Shown: positions 20,891 through 28,931, numbered from the stretch's first letter. The stretch is DNA of 64,000 nucleotides from an uncultured Albidovulum sp. (GCA_913064775.1 CAJYAD010000014.1:59764-123763), one strand, 5' to 3'. Made by a program: numbers and translations. Notes: generated by a model from the sequence alone, not told the origin.

Positions 20891-22369
20891 TCAGACCGAC
20901 AGGCAGATGTATTTCAGCTCCAGATAATCCTCGACGCCGTGGTGGCTGCCTTCGCGGCCCAGGCCCGATTGCTTGACCCCGCCGAAGGGCGCCACCTCGG
21001 TCGAGATGATGCCGGTGTTGACGCCGACGATCCCGTATTCAAGACCCTCCTGCACCCGGGTGATCCGGCCGATGTCGCGGGCGTAGAAATAGGACGCCAG
21101 GCCGAAGATCGTGGCATTGGCCTTCTCGATCGCCTCTTCCTCGGTCTCGAACTTGAACAGCGGCGCGACCGGCCCGAAGGTTTCCTCGGACGAGACCTTC
21201 ATCTCCTGCGTCACGCCAGTCAGCACGGTGGGCTCAAAAAAGGTGCCGCCCATCGCGTGCCGGTGGCCGCCAGTCACCACCGCGCCGCCATGTTCCAGCA
21301 CGTCCTTGATGTGATCCTCGACCTTGGTCACGGCCTTCTCGTTGATCAGGGGACCGGCTTCGGTGCCGTCCTTCAACCCGTCGCCGACCTTCAGCGCCAT
21401 GACCGCATCGGACAGCTTCTGCGCGAAGGCGTCATAGACGCCGGCCTGCACATAGATCCGGTTGGCGCAGACGCAGGTCTGGCCGTTGTTGCGGAATTTC
21501 GACGCCATCGCGCCCTGCACCGCCAGATCCAGATCGGCATCGTCGAACACCAGGAAAGGCGCGTTGCCGCCCAGTTCCATCGAGCATTTCATCACCTGAT
21601 CGGCGGCCTGGCGCAACAGGATGCGACCGACCTGGGTAGAGCCGGTGAAGGTCAGCTTGCGCACCGTCGGGTTCTCGCAGAACTCCTTGCCGATGTCCGA
21701 GGCCTTGTTCGAGGTGACCACCGACAAGATCCCCTTGGGCAGGCCCGCGCGTTCGCCCAGCACCGCCATCGCCAGCGCCGACAGCGGCGTCTCGGAAGCC
21801 GGGCGGCAGACGAAGCCGCAGCCCACCGCCAGCGCCGGGCCGGCCTTGCGGGCGATCATCGCGTTGGGGAAGTTCCAGGGCGTGATCGAGCCCACCACGC
21901 CGATCGGCTGCTTGATGACGCTGATGCGCTTGTCGGCCATGTGGCCGGGGATGGTTTCGCCGTAGATCCGCTTGGCTTCTTCGCCGAACCATTCGATGAA
22001 GCTGGCGCCATAGGCGATCTCGCCCCGCGCCTCGGCCAGGGGCTTGCCCATCTCGGCAGTCAGGATCAAGGCCAGGTCTTCCTGGTTCGCGATCATCAGA
22101 TCGAACCACTTGCGCATCACCTGGGCGCGTTCCTTCGCGGCGCGCGCGGCCCAGCCCTTCATCGCGACGCGGGCGGCCTCGATCGCGCGGGCGGTCTCGG
22201 CGCGGCTCATGTCGGGGACGGTGCAGATCACGTCGCCGCGCGCGGGGTTGGTGACCTCGAAAGTGGCGCCGTCATCGGCGTCGACCCAATCGCCGGCGAC
22301 GAAGGCCTTGGTCGCCAGCAGCGCGGGGTCCTTGAGCAGGGAACGCAGGTCGGTCGCGGTATCGAGCAT
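20891..22369 (-). CDS. gabD: NAD(P)-dependent succinate-semialdehyde dehydrogenase
   Basis: 492-residue aldehyde dehydrogenase, closest in motif pattern to GabD. Visible are VTPWNFP-type SITPWNFPNAMIARK, the glycine-rich TFTGSTQVGR, the catalytic-Glu motif MELGGNAPF, the nucleophile in NNGQTCVCANR (Cys, with the GabD-typical second Cys two residues on), and ETFGPVAPL. It oxidises succinate semialdehyde to succinate, finishing GABA catabolism. ATG 22369 has AAGGAG; two in-frame Met codons upstream are less well placed. No gabT neighbour is seen, and a related semialdehyde such as glutarate semialdehyde is possible. Confidence 0.9.
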   Translation of the reverse strand: MLDTATDLRSLLKDPALLATKAFVAGDWVDADDGATFEVTNPARGDVICTVPDMSRAETARAIEAARVAMKGWAARAAKERAQVMRKWFDLMIANQEDLALILTAEMGKPLAEARGEIAYGASFIEWFGEEAKRIYGETIPGHMADKRISVIKQPIGVVGSITPWNFPNAMIARKAGPALAVGCGFVCRPASETPLSALAMAVLGERAGLPKGILSVVTSNKASDIGKEFCENPTVRKLTFTGSTQVGRILLRQAADQVMKCSMELGGNAPFLVFDDADLDLAVQGAMASKFRNNGQTCVCANRIYVQAGVYDAFAQKLSDAVMALKVGDGLKDGTEAGPLINEKAVTKVEDHIKDVLEHGGAVVTGGHRHAMGGTFFEPTVLTGVTQEMKVSSEETFGPVAPLFKFETEEEAIEKANATIFGLASYFYARDIGRITRVQEGLEYGIVGVNTGIISTEVAPFGGVKQSGLGREGSHHGVEDYLELKYICLSV

Positions 22370-22589
22370 CTCTTTCTCCTTCATCATGAGCGGCGGGCGC
22401 CCGTCAGGGGGCCGCGCAGGGTTGATGTTTCAAAGCATGGGCCCGGGTTGCTTGTCCAGCTATTGCAGAGCGCAGGCAAGACAAGCGGGCCCGGGACAGA
22501 TCGGCGGATCGGCGCGCGGCGCATGGGCGCCTTCGGCCTTTTCCCACGGCATCCGGCGCGCTAGGAAAGGCGAAACGAGGGGGGCTGTG

Positions 22590-23402
22590 ATGCGCGAAGA
22601 GTTGGACCGGGCCTATGACAACGGCGGCTTCATCCCCGGGGCGGCAGCCTATCCGCCGCGCTGGACCGCCAAGGCCGAAGCCTTCCGCACCCGGCTGGGG
22701 CCGCGCGCCCGCCTCGGCCTGCCCTATGGCGCGGACGCGCGGAACTGGTTCGATCTGTTCCTGCCCGAGGGCGCGCCGCGCGGGCTGATGATCTTCATTC
22801 ACGGCGGCTATTGGCTGCGCTTCGACCCGCGGCTTTGGTCGCATCTGGCGGAAGGCGCGCTGGCGCGGGGCTGGGCCTGCGCGATGCCGGCCTACACGCT
22901 GGCGCCCGGCGCGCGCATCGCCCGGATGACGGCCGAGATCGGCGCCGCAATCGCCGCCGCCGGGGCCGAGGTCGGGGCCGAAGTCGACGGCCCGATCGCG
23001 GTGACCGGCCATTCCGCCGGTGGCCATCTTTCCGCACGCATGGCCTGCGATGATGCCCCCTTGCCCGCCGCCATCGCCGCGCGCCTGCGCCGGGCCGTGC
23101 CGATCTCGCCGCTCAGCGATCTGCGGCCACTGGCCGAGACCTCGATGAACGACACCCTGCATCTCGACGCCGCCGAAGCGACGGCCGAAAGCCCCGCGCT
23201 GCTGGAACGCCGCGCCGGCTGCGAGGTGACCGTCTGGGTCGGCGGGGCCGAGCGGCCTTCGTTCCTGTGGCACGCGCGGCTTTTGTCCGAGGCCTGGAAT
23301 TGCGCCTGGCAAGTGGACGCGGGCAAGCACCATTTCGACGTGATCGACGGGCTGGAAGACAGCACGTCCCCCCTGACCCGGGCGGTCCTTGACGGGCTTT
23401 GA
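22590..23402 (+). CDS. Alpha/beta hydrolase, kynurenine-formamidase-like
   Basis: 270-residue soluble hydrolase. The oxyanion motif is FIHGGYWLRFD, the nucleophile elbow is TGHSAGGHL (Ser of GHSAG), an acid is likely in ISPLSDLRPL, and the catalytic His in GKHHFDVIDGL. HGGYW plus GHSAGGH is typical of the arylformamidase/carboxylesterase group that opens N-formylkynurenine, but no other tryptophan-degradation gene is nearby. ATG 22590 has a CGAGGGGG site. Divergent from gabD across a 220-base gap. Confidence 0.87.
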   Translation: MREELDRAYDNGGFIPGAAAYPPRWTAKAEAFRTRLGPRARLGLPYGADARNWFDLFLPEGAPRGLMIFIHGGYWLRFDPRLWSHLAEGALARGWACAMPAYTLAPGARIARMTAEIGAAIAAAGAEVGAEVDGPIAVTGHSAGGHLSARMACDDAPLPAAIAARLRRAVPISPLSDLRPLAETSMNDTLHLDAAEATAESPALLERRAGCEVTVWVGGAERPSFLWHARLLSEAWNCAWQVDAGKHHFDVIDGLEDSTSPLTRAVLDGL

Positions 23403-23447
23403 GCACGCCGCGGACCGGGCGGGAACGGCTCCTGTCGGAAGGCCCCC

Positions 23448-23481
23448 GTGGCACGCAGGGCCATCATTCCTGCGTGACCAC
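23448..23481 (+). terminator. Long hairpin after the hydrolase gene
   Basis: GTGG plus CACGCAGG (23448-23459) pair with CCTGCGTG, a bulged A, then CCAC (23469-23481). Thermodynamically strong but without a T-run. Confidence 0.5.
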
Positions 23482-23519
23482 ACGGGCTAATGATTCATGC
23501 CCTTCCGCATTCTCATGCT

Positions 23520-23536
23520 GGAATGTGTCGCATTCC
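23520..23536. promoter_or_regulatory. GGAATG-N5-CATTCC inverted repeat before NTF2-like gene
   Basis: Perfect 6-bp arms 26 bases before the start codon, just upstream of the ribosome site. Its position suits a repressor operator or an RNA structure. Confidence 0.4.
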
Positions 23537-23562
23537 ATTTGTAACCCGGAAGGAGATACCAG

Positions 23563-23994
23563 ATGTCTGCCAAGATTGCTCGCTCCCTCGTGCTTGTGGC
23601 TGCCTTCGGGCTGTCGGCCCTGCCCGCCGTCGCCGCCACGAAGGCCCCCGATGCGCAGATGCATTTCAAGGCGATTGCCGGCGCCAATCTCGACCGGATC
23701 ATGAGCCAATACGCCCCCGATGCCACCTTGCATTGGATCGGCGGCCCGCTGAACGGCACTTATCACGGCAAGCGCGAGATCAAGGAGGCCTGGGGCAAGT
23801 TCATCCACAAGATGGGCAAGACGCATGAAACCGCCTCGGCCATCGACGTCGTGGGCGATCCGAAGGGCATGACGGTGACGGCGAACGTGCATTTCGTCGG
23901 CAAACCCTCGGTCCCGGTGCGCTATGTGCTGGTCTACCGTGGTCGCAAGATCGTCGACGAGGTCTGGCAGATCAACGCGAAGAAATCGATGTAG
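23563..23994 (+). CDS. Exported NTF2-like (SnoaL/DUF4440-type) protein
   Basis: 143-residue protein. A Sec signal peptide (MSAKIARSLVLVAAFGLSAL, cleavage likely after AVA) precedes a cone-shaped NTF2-like domain: MHFKAIAGANLDRIMSQYAP, ATLHWIGGPLNGTYHGKREI and a C-terminal VDEVWQINAKK strand. Such domains bind small hydrophobic ligands or act as isomerases; no catalytic residues are diagnostic here. GGAAGGAG is 8 bases before the ATG. It stands alone with an inverted repeat in front and a strong terminator behind. Confidence 0.82.
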   Translation: MSAKIARSLVLVAAFGLSALPAVAATKAPDAQMHFKAIAGANLDRIMSQYAPDATLHWIGGPLNGTYHGKREIKEAWGKFIHKMGKTHETASAIDVVGDPKGMTVTANVHFVGKPSVPVRYVLVYRGRKIVDEVWQINAKKSM

Positions 23995-24028
23995 GCCGCC
24001 AACCCGAACGGTCCCCCGAACGCCGACC

Positions 24029-24062
24029 AGCCCGCGTCCCGCGACGGACGCGGGCTGTTTAT
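24029..24062 (+). terminator. Intrinsic terminator of NTF2-like gene
   Basis: AGCCCGCGTCC (24029-24039) pairs perfectly with GGACGCGGGCT (24046-24056), followed by GTTTAT, 35 bases after the stop. Confidence 0.85.
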
Positions 24063-24304
24063 CGGCACGTGCGACGAGTGGCGCCGCCGGGCAGGCGATC
24101 CGGGCAGGCGACACGCTGCCCGACTTCCCCCACCCCAATTGCCACGCCCTTGTGAGATCACCATCACAGGCGATGCCGCTGATGTGCGATACAACCATTC
24201 GCGCGTCGCGAAGTTGCCACCTTTCCGACACGAAGAAGTTTCTTCAACGAAGGCACCGTCTTTCGGCCCCCGATCGACGCCTCGAATGCCCCAAGGAGGA
24301 GACC
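24063..24304. promoter_or_regulatory. Upstream region of the polyglycine gene with two inverted repeats
   Basis: TGTGA-N8-TCACA (24151-24168) and the perfect GAAGAA-GT-TTCTTC (24232-24245) lie 137 and 60 bases before the start codon. Neither gives a clear sigma-70 promoter match. They are candidate operators only. Confidence 0.3.
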
Positions 24305-24667
24305 ATGAAGAAATTACTGACATTGACGGCAACGGCGATCCTGTTGAGTTCGGCCGCCTATGCGCAGCAGCTCACGCTTGTAGCCTCAACTTCGACAACC
24401 ATCTCAACCAGCAGCACCAACGGCACGCAGACCGAGGCCGACGATGCCTCGGATCACAACAGCACCGCCGAGGCCGACGATTCCTCTGACCACAGCAGCT
24501 CGGGCGCGCAGGCCGAGGCCTCTGACGACGGCAACGGATCCGGCGCAGCGGGCGGCGGCGGCGGTGGTGGAGACGGCGGTGGCGGCGGTGGTGGAGACGG
24601 CGGCGGTGGCGGTGGTGGCGGTGGCGGCGGTGGTGGCGGTGGTGGCGGCGGTGGTGGCGACGACTGA
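24305..24667 (+). CDS. Exported Ser/Asp-rich protein with polyglycine tail
   Basis: 120-residue low-complexity protein. MKKLLTLTATAILLSSAAYA is a clear Sec signal. The mature part starts Thr/Ser-rich, has two similar acidic blocks (TEADDASDHNS at residues 43-53 and AEADDSSDHSS at 55-65), and ends in about 35 glycines broken by two Asp and closed by Asp-Asp. I recognise no family. The sequence suggests a disordered surface or matrix-type peptide; the acidic blocks could bind Ca2+. AAGGAGGAG precedes ATG 24305 and a terminator follows, so the gene looks genuine although composition makes database matching unreliable. Confidence 0.75.
   Translation: MKKLLTLTATAILLSSAAYAQQLTLVASTSTTISTSSTNGTQTEADDASDHNSTAEADDSSDHSSSGAQAEASDDGNGSGAAGGGGGGGDGGGGGGGDGGGGGGGGGGGGGGGGGGGGDD
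24551..24658 (+). repeat. GGN triplet repeat coding the polyglycine tail
   Basis: About 36 almost uninterrupted GGC/GGT codons with two GAC interruptions. The unit is three bases, so slippage would change tail length without frameshift. Confidence 0.9.
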
Positions 24668-24694
24668 CGCGCGGACCTGCCGACCTGAAACCGG

Positions 24695-24725
24695 AACGTG
24701 GCCCCTCGTCGGGGTCACGTTTCTT
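24695..24725 (+). terminator. Intrinsic terminator of the polyglycine gene
   Basis: AACGTGGCCCC pairs with GGGGTCACGTT (one G-T pair, loop TCGTC), followed by TCTT. Confidence 0.75.
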
Positions 24726-24966
24726 GCGTTTCCGAGGCAGGCGCGCCGGATCAAAGGCACCAAGGCTGCTGGCGTCGCATTCTGGAGCGCGCTCTCACCC
24801 CTTGCGCGGCTTGCGCGATGGGGGGCATGGATGTCACGTTACCGCGATCCGGGCAGAAGGAATCGCATTCAGCGCCCCGAGCACCGATAGTGAAGCCGCG
24901 CCCAGCGCCTAGATAAACCGCCCGCAAGCCTGCCGCTGCCGGGTCCCCTGCAAGGAAAGATTTCGT

Positions 24967-25527
24967 ATGAACGCAGCGTTTCTCCGCCCCGTCAGTCTTG
25001 CTGTCCTGCTTTCGCTTGGCACGCTCGCGCCACAAGCGGCCGTCGCGGGGAAGACGCAGACCTGGGACAATGTGTCGACAGGGCTGGTGTTGGGGCTGGG
25101 CGGCGTGGCGGCGGCGACGACGCTGTCGAAATCGGACAGGACGGGCTTCACCCAGGGGCTGAAGGCCGCCGGCACGACCTTCCTGGCGGTCGAGGCGCTG
25201 AAGGCCGTGATCCATGAAAAGCGCCCGGATGGGTCGAACAACCGCAGCTTTCCTTCCGGGCATACGGCGCTGGCCTTCGCGGCCGCCACCTATTTCGACA
25301 TCCGCTATGGTCAGCAATACCAACCCTATGTTCCGGTGATGTACGGCCTTGCCGCCCTGACCGGCCTGGCGCGGGTCGAGGCCAAGAAGCACTATGCCCA
25401 GGACGTGCTTGCGGGGGCCGCGATCGGCTATGCCGTCGCGCGGGTGTTCACCACGCCTTTCGCCAACCAGCTGACCCTTGCGCCGACGCACAACGGCATG
25501 TCGCTGTCCTATACCAAACAGTTCTGA
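24967..25527 (+). CDS. PAP2-family lipid phosphatase, exported
   Basis: 186-residue phosphatase of the PAP2/phosphatidate phosphatase superfamily. A signal peptide (residues 1-28) precedes the three catalytic motifs: KAVIHEKRP (Lys79-Arg86-Pro87), SFPSGH (95-99) and R136-x5-H142-x3-D146 in RVEAKKHYAQD. Fewer membrane helices are evident than in classic PAP2 enzymes, so it may be periplasmic and weakly membrane-associated. Expected to dephosphorylate lipid phosphates, for example undecaprenyl pyrophosphate or phosphatidate. The stop is 6 bases before a DgkA-type kinase gene, which catalyses the opposite kind of step. Confidence 0.88.
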   Translation: MNAAFLRPVSLAVLLSLGTLAPQAAVAGKTQTWDNVSTGLVLGLGGVAAATTLSKSDRTGFTQGLKAAGTTFLAVEALKAVIHEKRPDGSNNRSFPSGHTALAFAAATYFDIRYGQQYQPYVPVMYGLAALTGLARVEAKKHYAQDVLAGAAIGYAVARVFTTPFANQLTLAPTHNGMSLSYTKQF

Positions 25528-25533
25528 GATCCG

Positions 25534-25887
25534 ATGCCGGAGCTGCACCCGAGGATTGCCAGCTTCCTCTATGCCGGCCGCGGCCTTGCGGTGTTGCTGC
25601 GCCAGCCCCACGCGCGGTTTCACCTTGTCGCGGCGGCCGTGGTGGTGGCGCTGGCCGCCTATCTGCGGGTGTCGCCGGGGGAATGGCTGGCGCTGATCCT
25701 GGCGATCACGCTGGTCCTGGCGGCCGAGGCGCTGAACACGGCGATCGAGCATGTCGTCGACATCGCCAGCCCAGAGTGGAGCGCCCTCGCCCGCGACGCC
25801 AAGGATGTCGCCGCCGCGGGTGTCCTGATTTGTGCCCTCGGCGCGCTTTGCGTCGGCGGGGTCGTGTTTCTGCCGCGTCTGATCTGA
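25534..25887 (+). CDS. dgkA: Diacylglycerol kinase / undecaprenol kinase (DgkA family)
   Basis: 117-residue integral membrane kinase phosphorylating diacylglycerol or undecaprenol with ATP. Three hydrophobic helices are evident; the family motif is AEALNTAIEHVVD (Glu65, Asn68 to Glu72, Asp76). The N-terminal RHARFH-like segment (QPHARFHLVAAA) also fits. It begins 6 bases after the PAP2 gene and is surely co-transcribed. Whether the substrate is diacylglycerol (Gram-negative type) or undecaprenol cannot be decided by eye. Confidence 0.9.
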   Translation: MPELHPRIASFLYAGRGLAVLLRQPHARFHLVAAAVVVALAAYLRVSPGEWLALILAITLVLAAEALNTAIEHVVDIASPEWSALARDAKDVAAAGVLICALGALCVGGVVFLPRLI

Positions 25888-26187
25888 TCCCGCGCGGGAT
25901 GCCCCCGGGGGTGCGGGCGACGGTTCATCCGAAAACCCCACCAGATCGGGCGACAGGAAGGGCTGGCTCCAACGCCTTAGGCCCCCCAGCACCGAGGCCG
26001 CAGTGCCCCCGCCCGATCGGCATGTTCTTGCCGAAAGCGCCCCAACCGCGCCCGCCCACCGCGCCAACGGCCCGCAAACATTGAAGACACACGGTTTTCG
26101 AGGCATACTGCGTGGGCATACAGGCAGTACGGGCAGCGCGGGGTCAACCGCGCGCGCGGGATCAGGCAATCGACACGAGGCAGTGAC
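25888..26187. other. Intergenic region with one promoter candidate
   Basis: No gene recognised. The only clear signal is a sigma-70-like promoter at 26081-26109 driving the small exported protein downstream. Minus-strand open frames here are composition artefacts. Confidence 0.55.
26081..26109 (+). promoter_or_regulatory. Candidate sigma-70 promoter
   Basis: TTGAAG (26081-26086), 17-base spacer, CATACT (26104-26109), about 78 bases before the start codon of the four-Cys protein. Confidence 0.45.
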
Positions 26188-26487
26188 ATGAAAAAACTTC
26201 TTCTCGCGGCGGCGGTGCTTTCTACCCCGGCGACCTCTCTTTATGCAGGGGTGATCAGCCGCGCCTGCATCCAATCCGAGCGGCCGGCGACGCCGGCGCT
26301 GTGCAGTTGCATCCAGCAAGCGGCCGACTTGACGCTGGGCAGCCGCGACCAGAATCGCGCGGCCAGCTTCTTTCGCGACCCCCACAAGGCGCAGGAAGTC
26401 CGGGTTTCGGATTCGCGCCAGGACAATGCATTCTGGGACCGCTACCAGAACTTCGGCCAGACCGCGAAGGCGATGTGCGGGAACTGA
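26188..26487 (+). CDS. Small exported four-cysteine protein
   Basis: 99-residue protein with a Sec signal (MKKLLLAAAVLSTPATSLYA). The mature part has SRACIQSER, ALCSCIQQAAD and a final KAMCGN, giving four Cys likely paired as disulfides in the periplasm, with a helical, charged middle. I do not know a characterised family; it looks like a conserved Rhodobacteraceae hypothetical protein. A CGAGGCAGTG sequence precedes the ATG, giving a modest ribosome site. Monocistronic, with its own promoter candidate. Confidence 0.75.
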   Translation: MKKLLLAAAVLSTPATSLYAGVISRACIQSERPATPALCSCIQQAADLTLGSRDQNRAASFFRDPHKAQEVRVSDSRQDNAFWDRYQNFGQTAKAMCGN

Positions 26488-26816
26488 GCGTTCAGGCGAT
26501 CTTCGCCGTCAGCCCCGTGCGGCGACGCCCCCCTGCCGTTCCACCCCCGTCGCGCGCCCGGGATCCAGCTCGCACCGGGGCCAGCAAAAGACGGCGCCAG
26601 GAGCGGCGCGCCAATGATTTCGGTCCTGGCCTGGCCCGGGCGAACACGCGCAGCACAGCACAGATCGTTCCGGCAACGGGCGCCTGAAATCCTGCCGCGC
26701 AGGCGCTGATTTCACTTGCGCCCCAAGCCGCACGCGGGTCAGTTTCGCGCAGGCAACTTGCCAGAAAACTCATGCATTGGTAATCGCGCTTTACCAACTT
26801 CGCGAAAGGCCCCGCC
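26488..26816. other. Intergenic region before lldD
   Basis: No gene recognised in about 330 bases. G+C falls in the last 100 bases, where the TTGGTAA/TTACCAA palindrome lies. I see no clear -35/-10 pair; the promoter presumably overlaps the palindrome. Confidence 0.55.
26777..26797. promoter_or_regulatory. Palindromic operator candidate of lldD
   Basis: TTGGTAA (26777-26783), 7 bases, TTACCAA (26791-26797), 19 bases before the lldD ATG. GntR/FadR-type lactate regulators (LldR) bind palindromes with a TGGT...ACCA core, which this contains with wider spacing. Confidence 0.6.
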
Positions 26817-27980
26817 ATGGCTGTCATCACCAACATCGCCGATCTCAAGCGCCTGCACCGCCGCCGCACGCCGAAGATGTTCTACGATTATGCTGAAAGC
26901 GGCAGCTATACCGAGCAGACCTTCCGCGACAACACCACCGATTTCGCCAAGCTGCGGCTGCGCCAGAAGGTGGCGGTGGACATGTCCGGGCGCACCACCG
27001 CCAGCAAGATGATCGGCCGCGACGTGGCGATGCCGGTGGGCCTGGCGCCGGTGGGGCTGTGCGGCATGCAATGCGCCGACGGCGAGATCAAGGCCGCCCG
27101 CGCCGCTGAACGCTTCGGCGTGCCCTTCACGCTGTCGACCATGTCGATCTGCTCGATCGAGGACGTGGCGGCCCATACGACCAAACCCTTCTGGTTCCAG
27201 CTCTATGTCATGCGCGACTGGGATTTCGTCGAGCGCACGCTGGACCGGGCCCGCAAAGCGGGCTGCGACGCGTTGGTGCTGACGCTGGATCTGCAGATCC
27301 TCGGGCAGCGCCACAAGGATCTGAAAAACGGCCTCTCCGCGCCGCCCAAGATGACCCTGCCGACGATGCTGAACCTCGCCACGAAATGGCGTTGGGGGAC
27401 GGGGATGCTGGGCACCAAGCGGCGCTTCTTCGGCAATATCGTGGGCCATGCCAAGGGCGTGGGCGATGCCTCCTCTCTGATGAGCTGGACCAATGAGCAG
27501 TTCGACCCCAAGCTCGACTGGGACAAGATCGCCCGGATCCGCGACATGTGGGGCGGCAAGCTGATCCTCAAGGGCGTGCTGGACGAGGACGACGCCCGCC
27601 TCTGCGCCGATTTCGGGGCCGATGCGCTGATCGTGTCGAACCACGGCGGGCGCCAGTTGGACGGGGCGCTGTCGTCGATCCGGATGCTGCCGCGCATCGT
27701 CCGCGCCGTTGCCGACCGGATCGAGGTGCACATGGACAGCGGCATCCGCTCTGGTCAGGACGTGCTCAAGGCGCTCGCCCTGGGGGCGCGGGGCACCTAT
27801 ATCGGCCGCGCCTATCTACACGGGCTGGGCGCGATGGGCGAGGCCGGCGTGACCAAGGCGCTGGAGGTGATCCAAAAGGAGCTGGACATCACGATGGCGC
27901 TCTGCGGTGAGCGCGACGTGAAGGCGCTGGGCCTTCAGAACCTGCTGATCCCCGAGGATTTTGAGGGCCGCTGGGCCTGA
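26817..27980 (+). CDS. lldD: L-lactate dehydrogenase (FMN, respiratory)
   Basis: 387-residue FMN-dependent alpha-hydroxyacid oxidase family enzyme, oxidising L-lactate to pyruvate and passing electrons to the respiratory chain at the membrane. Visible active-site parts: FWFQLYV (Tyr130), TLDLQILGQR (Asp158 region), LKGV (Lys252), and SNHGGRQLDG with catalytic His276 and Arg279, then DSGIRSG and GRAYLHGLGA for FMN phosphate binding. Length is full. A palindromic operator stands directly before the gene. Related members oxidise mandelate or glycolate, but the sequence pattern favours lactate. Confidence 0.93.
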   Translation: MAVITNIADLKRLHRRRTPKMFYDYAESGSYTEQTFRDNTTDFAKLRLRQKVAVDMSGRTTASKMIGRDVAMPVGLAPVGLCGMQCADGEIKAARAAERFGVPFTLSTMSICSIEDVAAHTTKPFWFQLYVMRDWDFVERTLDRARKAGCDALVLTLDLQILGQRHKDLKNGLSAPPKMTLPTMLNLATKWRWGTGMLGTKRRFFGNIVGHAKGVGDASSLMSWTNEQFDPKLDWDKIARIRDMWGGKLILKGVLDEDDARLCADFGADALIVSNHGGRQLDGALSSIRMLPRIVRAVADRIEVHMDSGIRSGQDVLKALALGARGTYIGRAYLHGLGAMGEAGVTKALEVIQKELDITMALCGERDVKALGLQNLLIPEDFEGRWA

Positions 27981-28016
27981 GCGGCGGGCGTCGCGGCCGG
28001 ACGGCAGAGGCCGTTT

Positions 28017-28072
28017 GCGTATTTGGAGAACAATCAAAGCGGGACCATCCTTTCATTGTTCCGCAAATACGC
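28017..28072. repeat. 56-nt inverted repeat between lldD and rplY
   Basis: GCGTATTTG-GA-GAACAAT-C-AAAG on the left pairs with CTTT-C-ATTGTTC-CG-CAAATACGC on the right, leaving a 10-base loop. The arms are 9, 7 and 4 bp with small mismatches. It probably marks two inverted copies of one short repeat word, or a terminator for lldD. Confidence 0.8.
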
Positions 28073-28234
28073 CCGCCGGAGGCGCCCGCCCCCTCGGCCC
28101 TGCGATGAGTGGCCCCGCGATGACGGGCCCTGCGTGCTTTCCCCTTCCCTTCGCGCCGATTCTGACCTATAGGCGCGGTTTCCTGGCCGTGCACCCTTGG
28201 AGGACGGCCATCCGCAAACCAATGGAGACCTCTC

Positions 28235-28870
28235 ATGGCTGGCAAGATCCCTGATCTTCACGCCGAGGTACGGACGGGGACAGGCAAGGGGGCCGCTCGT
28301 CAAGCTCGTCGTGAGGGCTACGTACCCGGTATCGTTTATGGCGGCGGCACCGATCCGCTGCCGATCAACCTCGAATTCAACCCGCTGCTGACCCGGCTTC
28401 GGGCCGGTCGCTTCCTGTCGACGCTCTTCAATCTGAAGGTGCCCGGCCAGGACGACGTCCGCGTCATCTGCCGCGGTGTGCAGCGCGACGTGGTGAAGGA
28501 CCTGCCGACGCATGTCGACTTCATGCGTCTCAAGCGGACCACCCGGATCAACCTGTTCATCCACGTGACCTTCGAAGGCCACGAGGAGGCGCCGGGCCTC
28601 AAGCGCGGCGGCACGCTGGTCGTGGTGCGCCCCGAGGTCGAGCTGGAAGTGACCGCGGGCGACATCCCCGATCACATCACCGTCGATCTGACCGGCAAGG
28701 AAATCGGTGATGTCATCCACATCAACGACGTCGCCCTGCCCGAAGGCGCCAAGCCCACGATCGACCGCAACTTCGTCATCGCGAACCTCGCCGCGCCCTC
28801 CGGCCTGCGGTCGAGCGGCGCCGAGGACGAGGACGAAGCCGAGGGCGAAGAGGCCCCTGCCGAGGCCTGA
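28235..28870 (+). CDS. rplY: 50S ribosomal protein L25/general stress protein Ctc
   Basis: 211-residue long form of L25, which binds 5S rRNA. The N-terminal L25 domain ([20 protein letters not shown] then GIVYGG) is followed by the TL5/CTC beta domain ([20 protein letters not shown] and [18 protein letters not shown]) and a highly acidic tail ([15 protein letters not shown]) of no fixed structure. GGAGA lies upstream of ATG 28235. A bidirectional terminator separates it from the convergent etfD. No pth gene follows, although rplY-pth is common in alphaproteobacteria. Confidence 0.97.
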   Translation: MAGKIPDLHAEVRTGTGKGAARQARREGYVPGIVYGGGTDPLPINLEFNPLLTRLRAGRFLSTLFNLKVPGQDDVRVICRGVQRDVVKDLPTHVDFMRLKRTTRINLFIHVTFEGHEEAPGLKRGGTLVVVRPEVELEVTAGDIPDHITVDLTGKEIGDVIHINDVALPEGAKPTIDRNFVIANLAAPSGLRSSGAEDEDEAEGEEAPAEA

Positions 28871-28890
28871 TCGACCCGGACATCCCGGAC

Positions 28891-28931
28891 AAAAAGAAAC
28901 GCGGCGCTCTGGGGCGCCGCGTTTTTCTTTT
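28891..28931. terminator. Bidirectional intrinsic terminator between rplY and etfD
   Basis: AAACGCGGCG pairs with CGCCGCGTTT, flanked by an A-rich run on the left and TTTTTCTTTT on the right, so it should work on both strands. Confidence 0.9.

Noticed and set aside
22422..22433. TTGATGTTTCAA as an FNR box before gabD
   Set aside because: FNR-type sites are TTGAT-N4-ATCAA (14 bases); this is 12 bases and lacks the second ATCAA.
24151..24168. TGTGA-N8-TCACA as a CRP site
   Set aside because: CRP sites have a 6-base centre; 8 bases would put the half-sites on different faces.
23924..24304. N-terminal extension of the polyglycine protein to 247 residues
   Set aside because: The extension crosses a strong terminator and lacks a ribosome site; the MKKLLTLTATA start has an ideal one.
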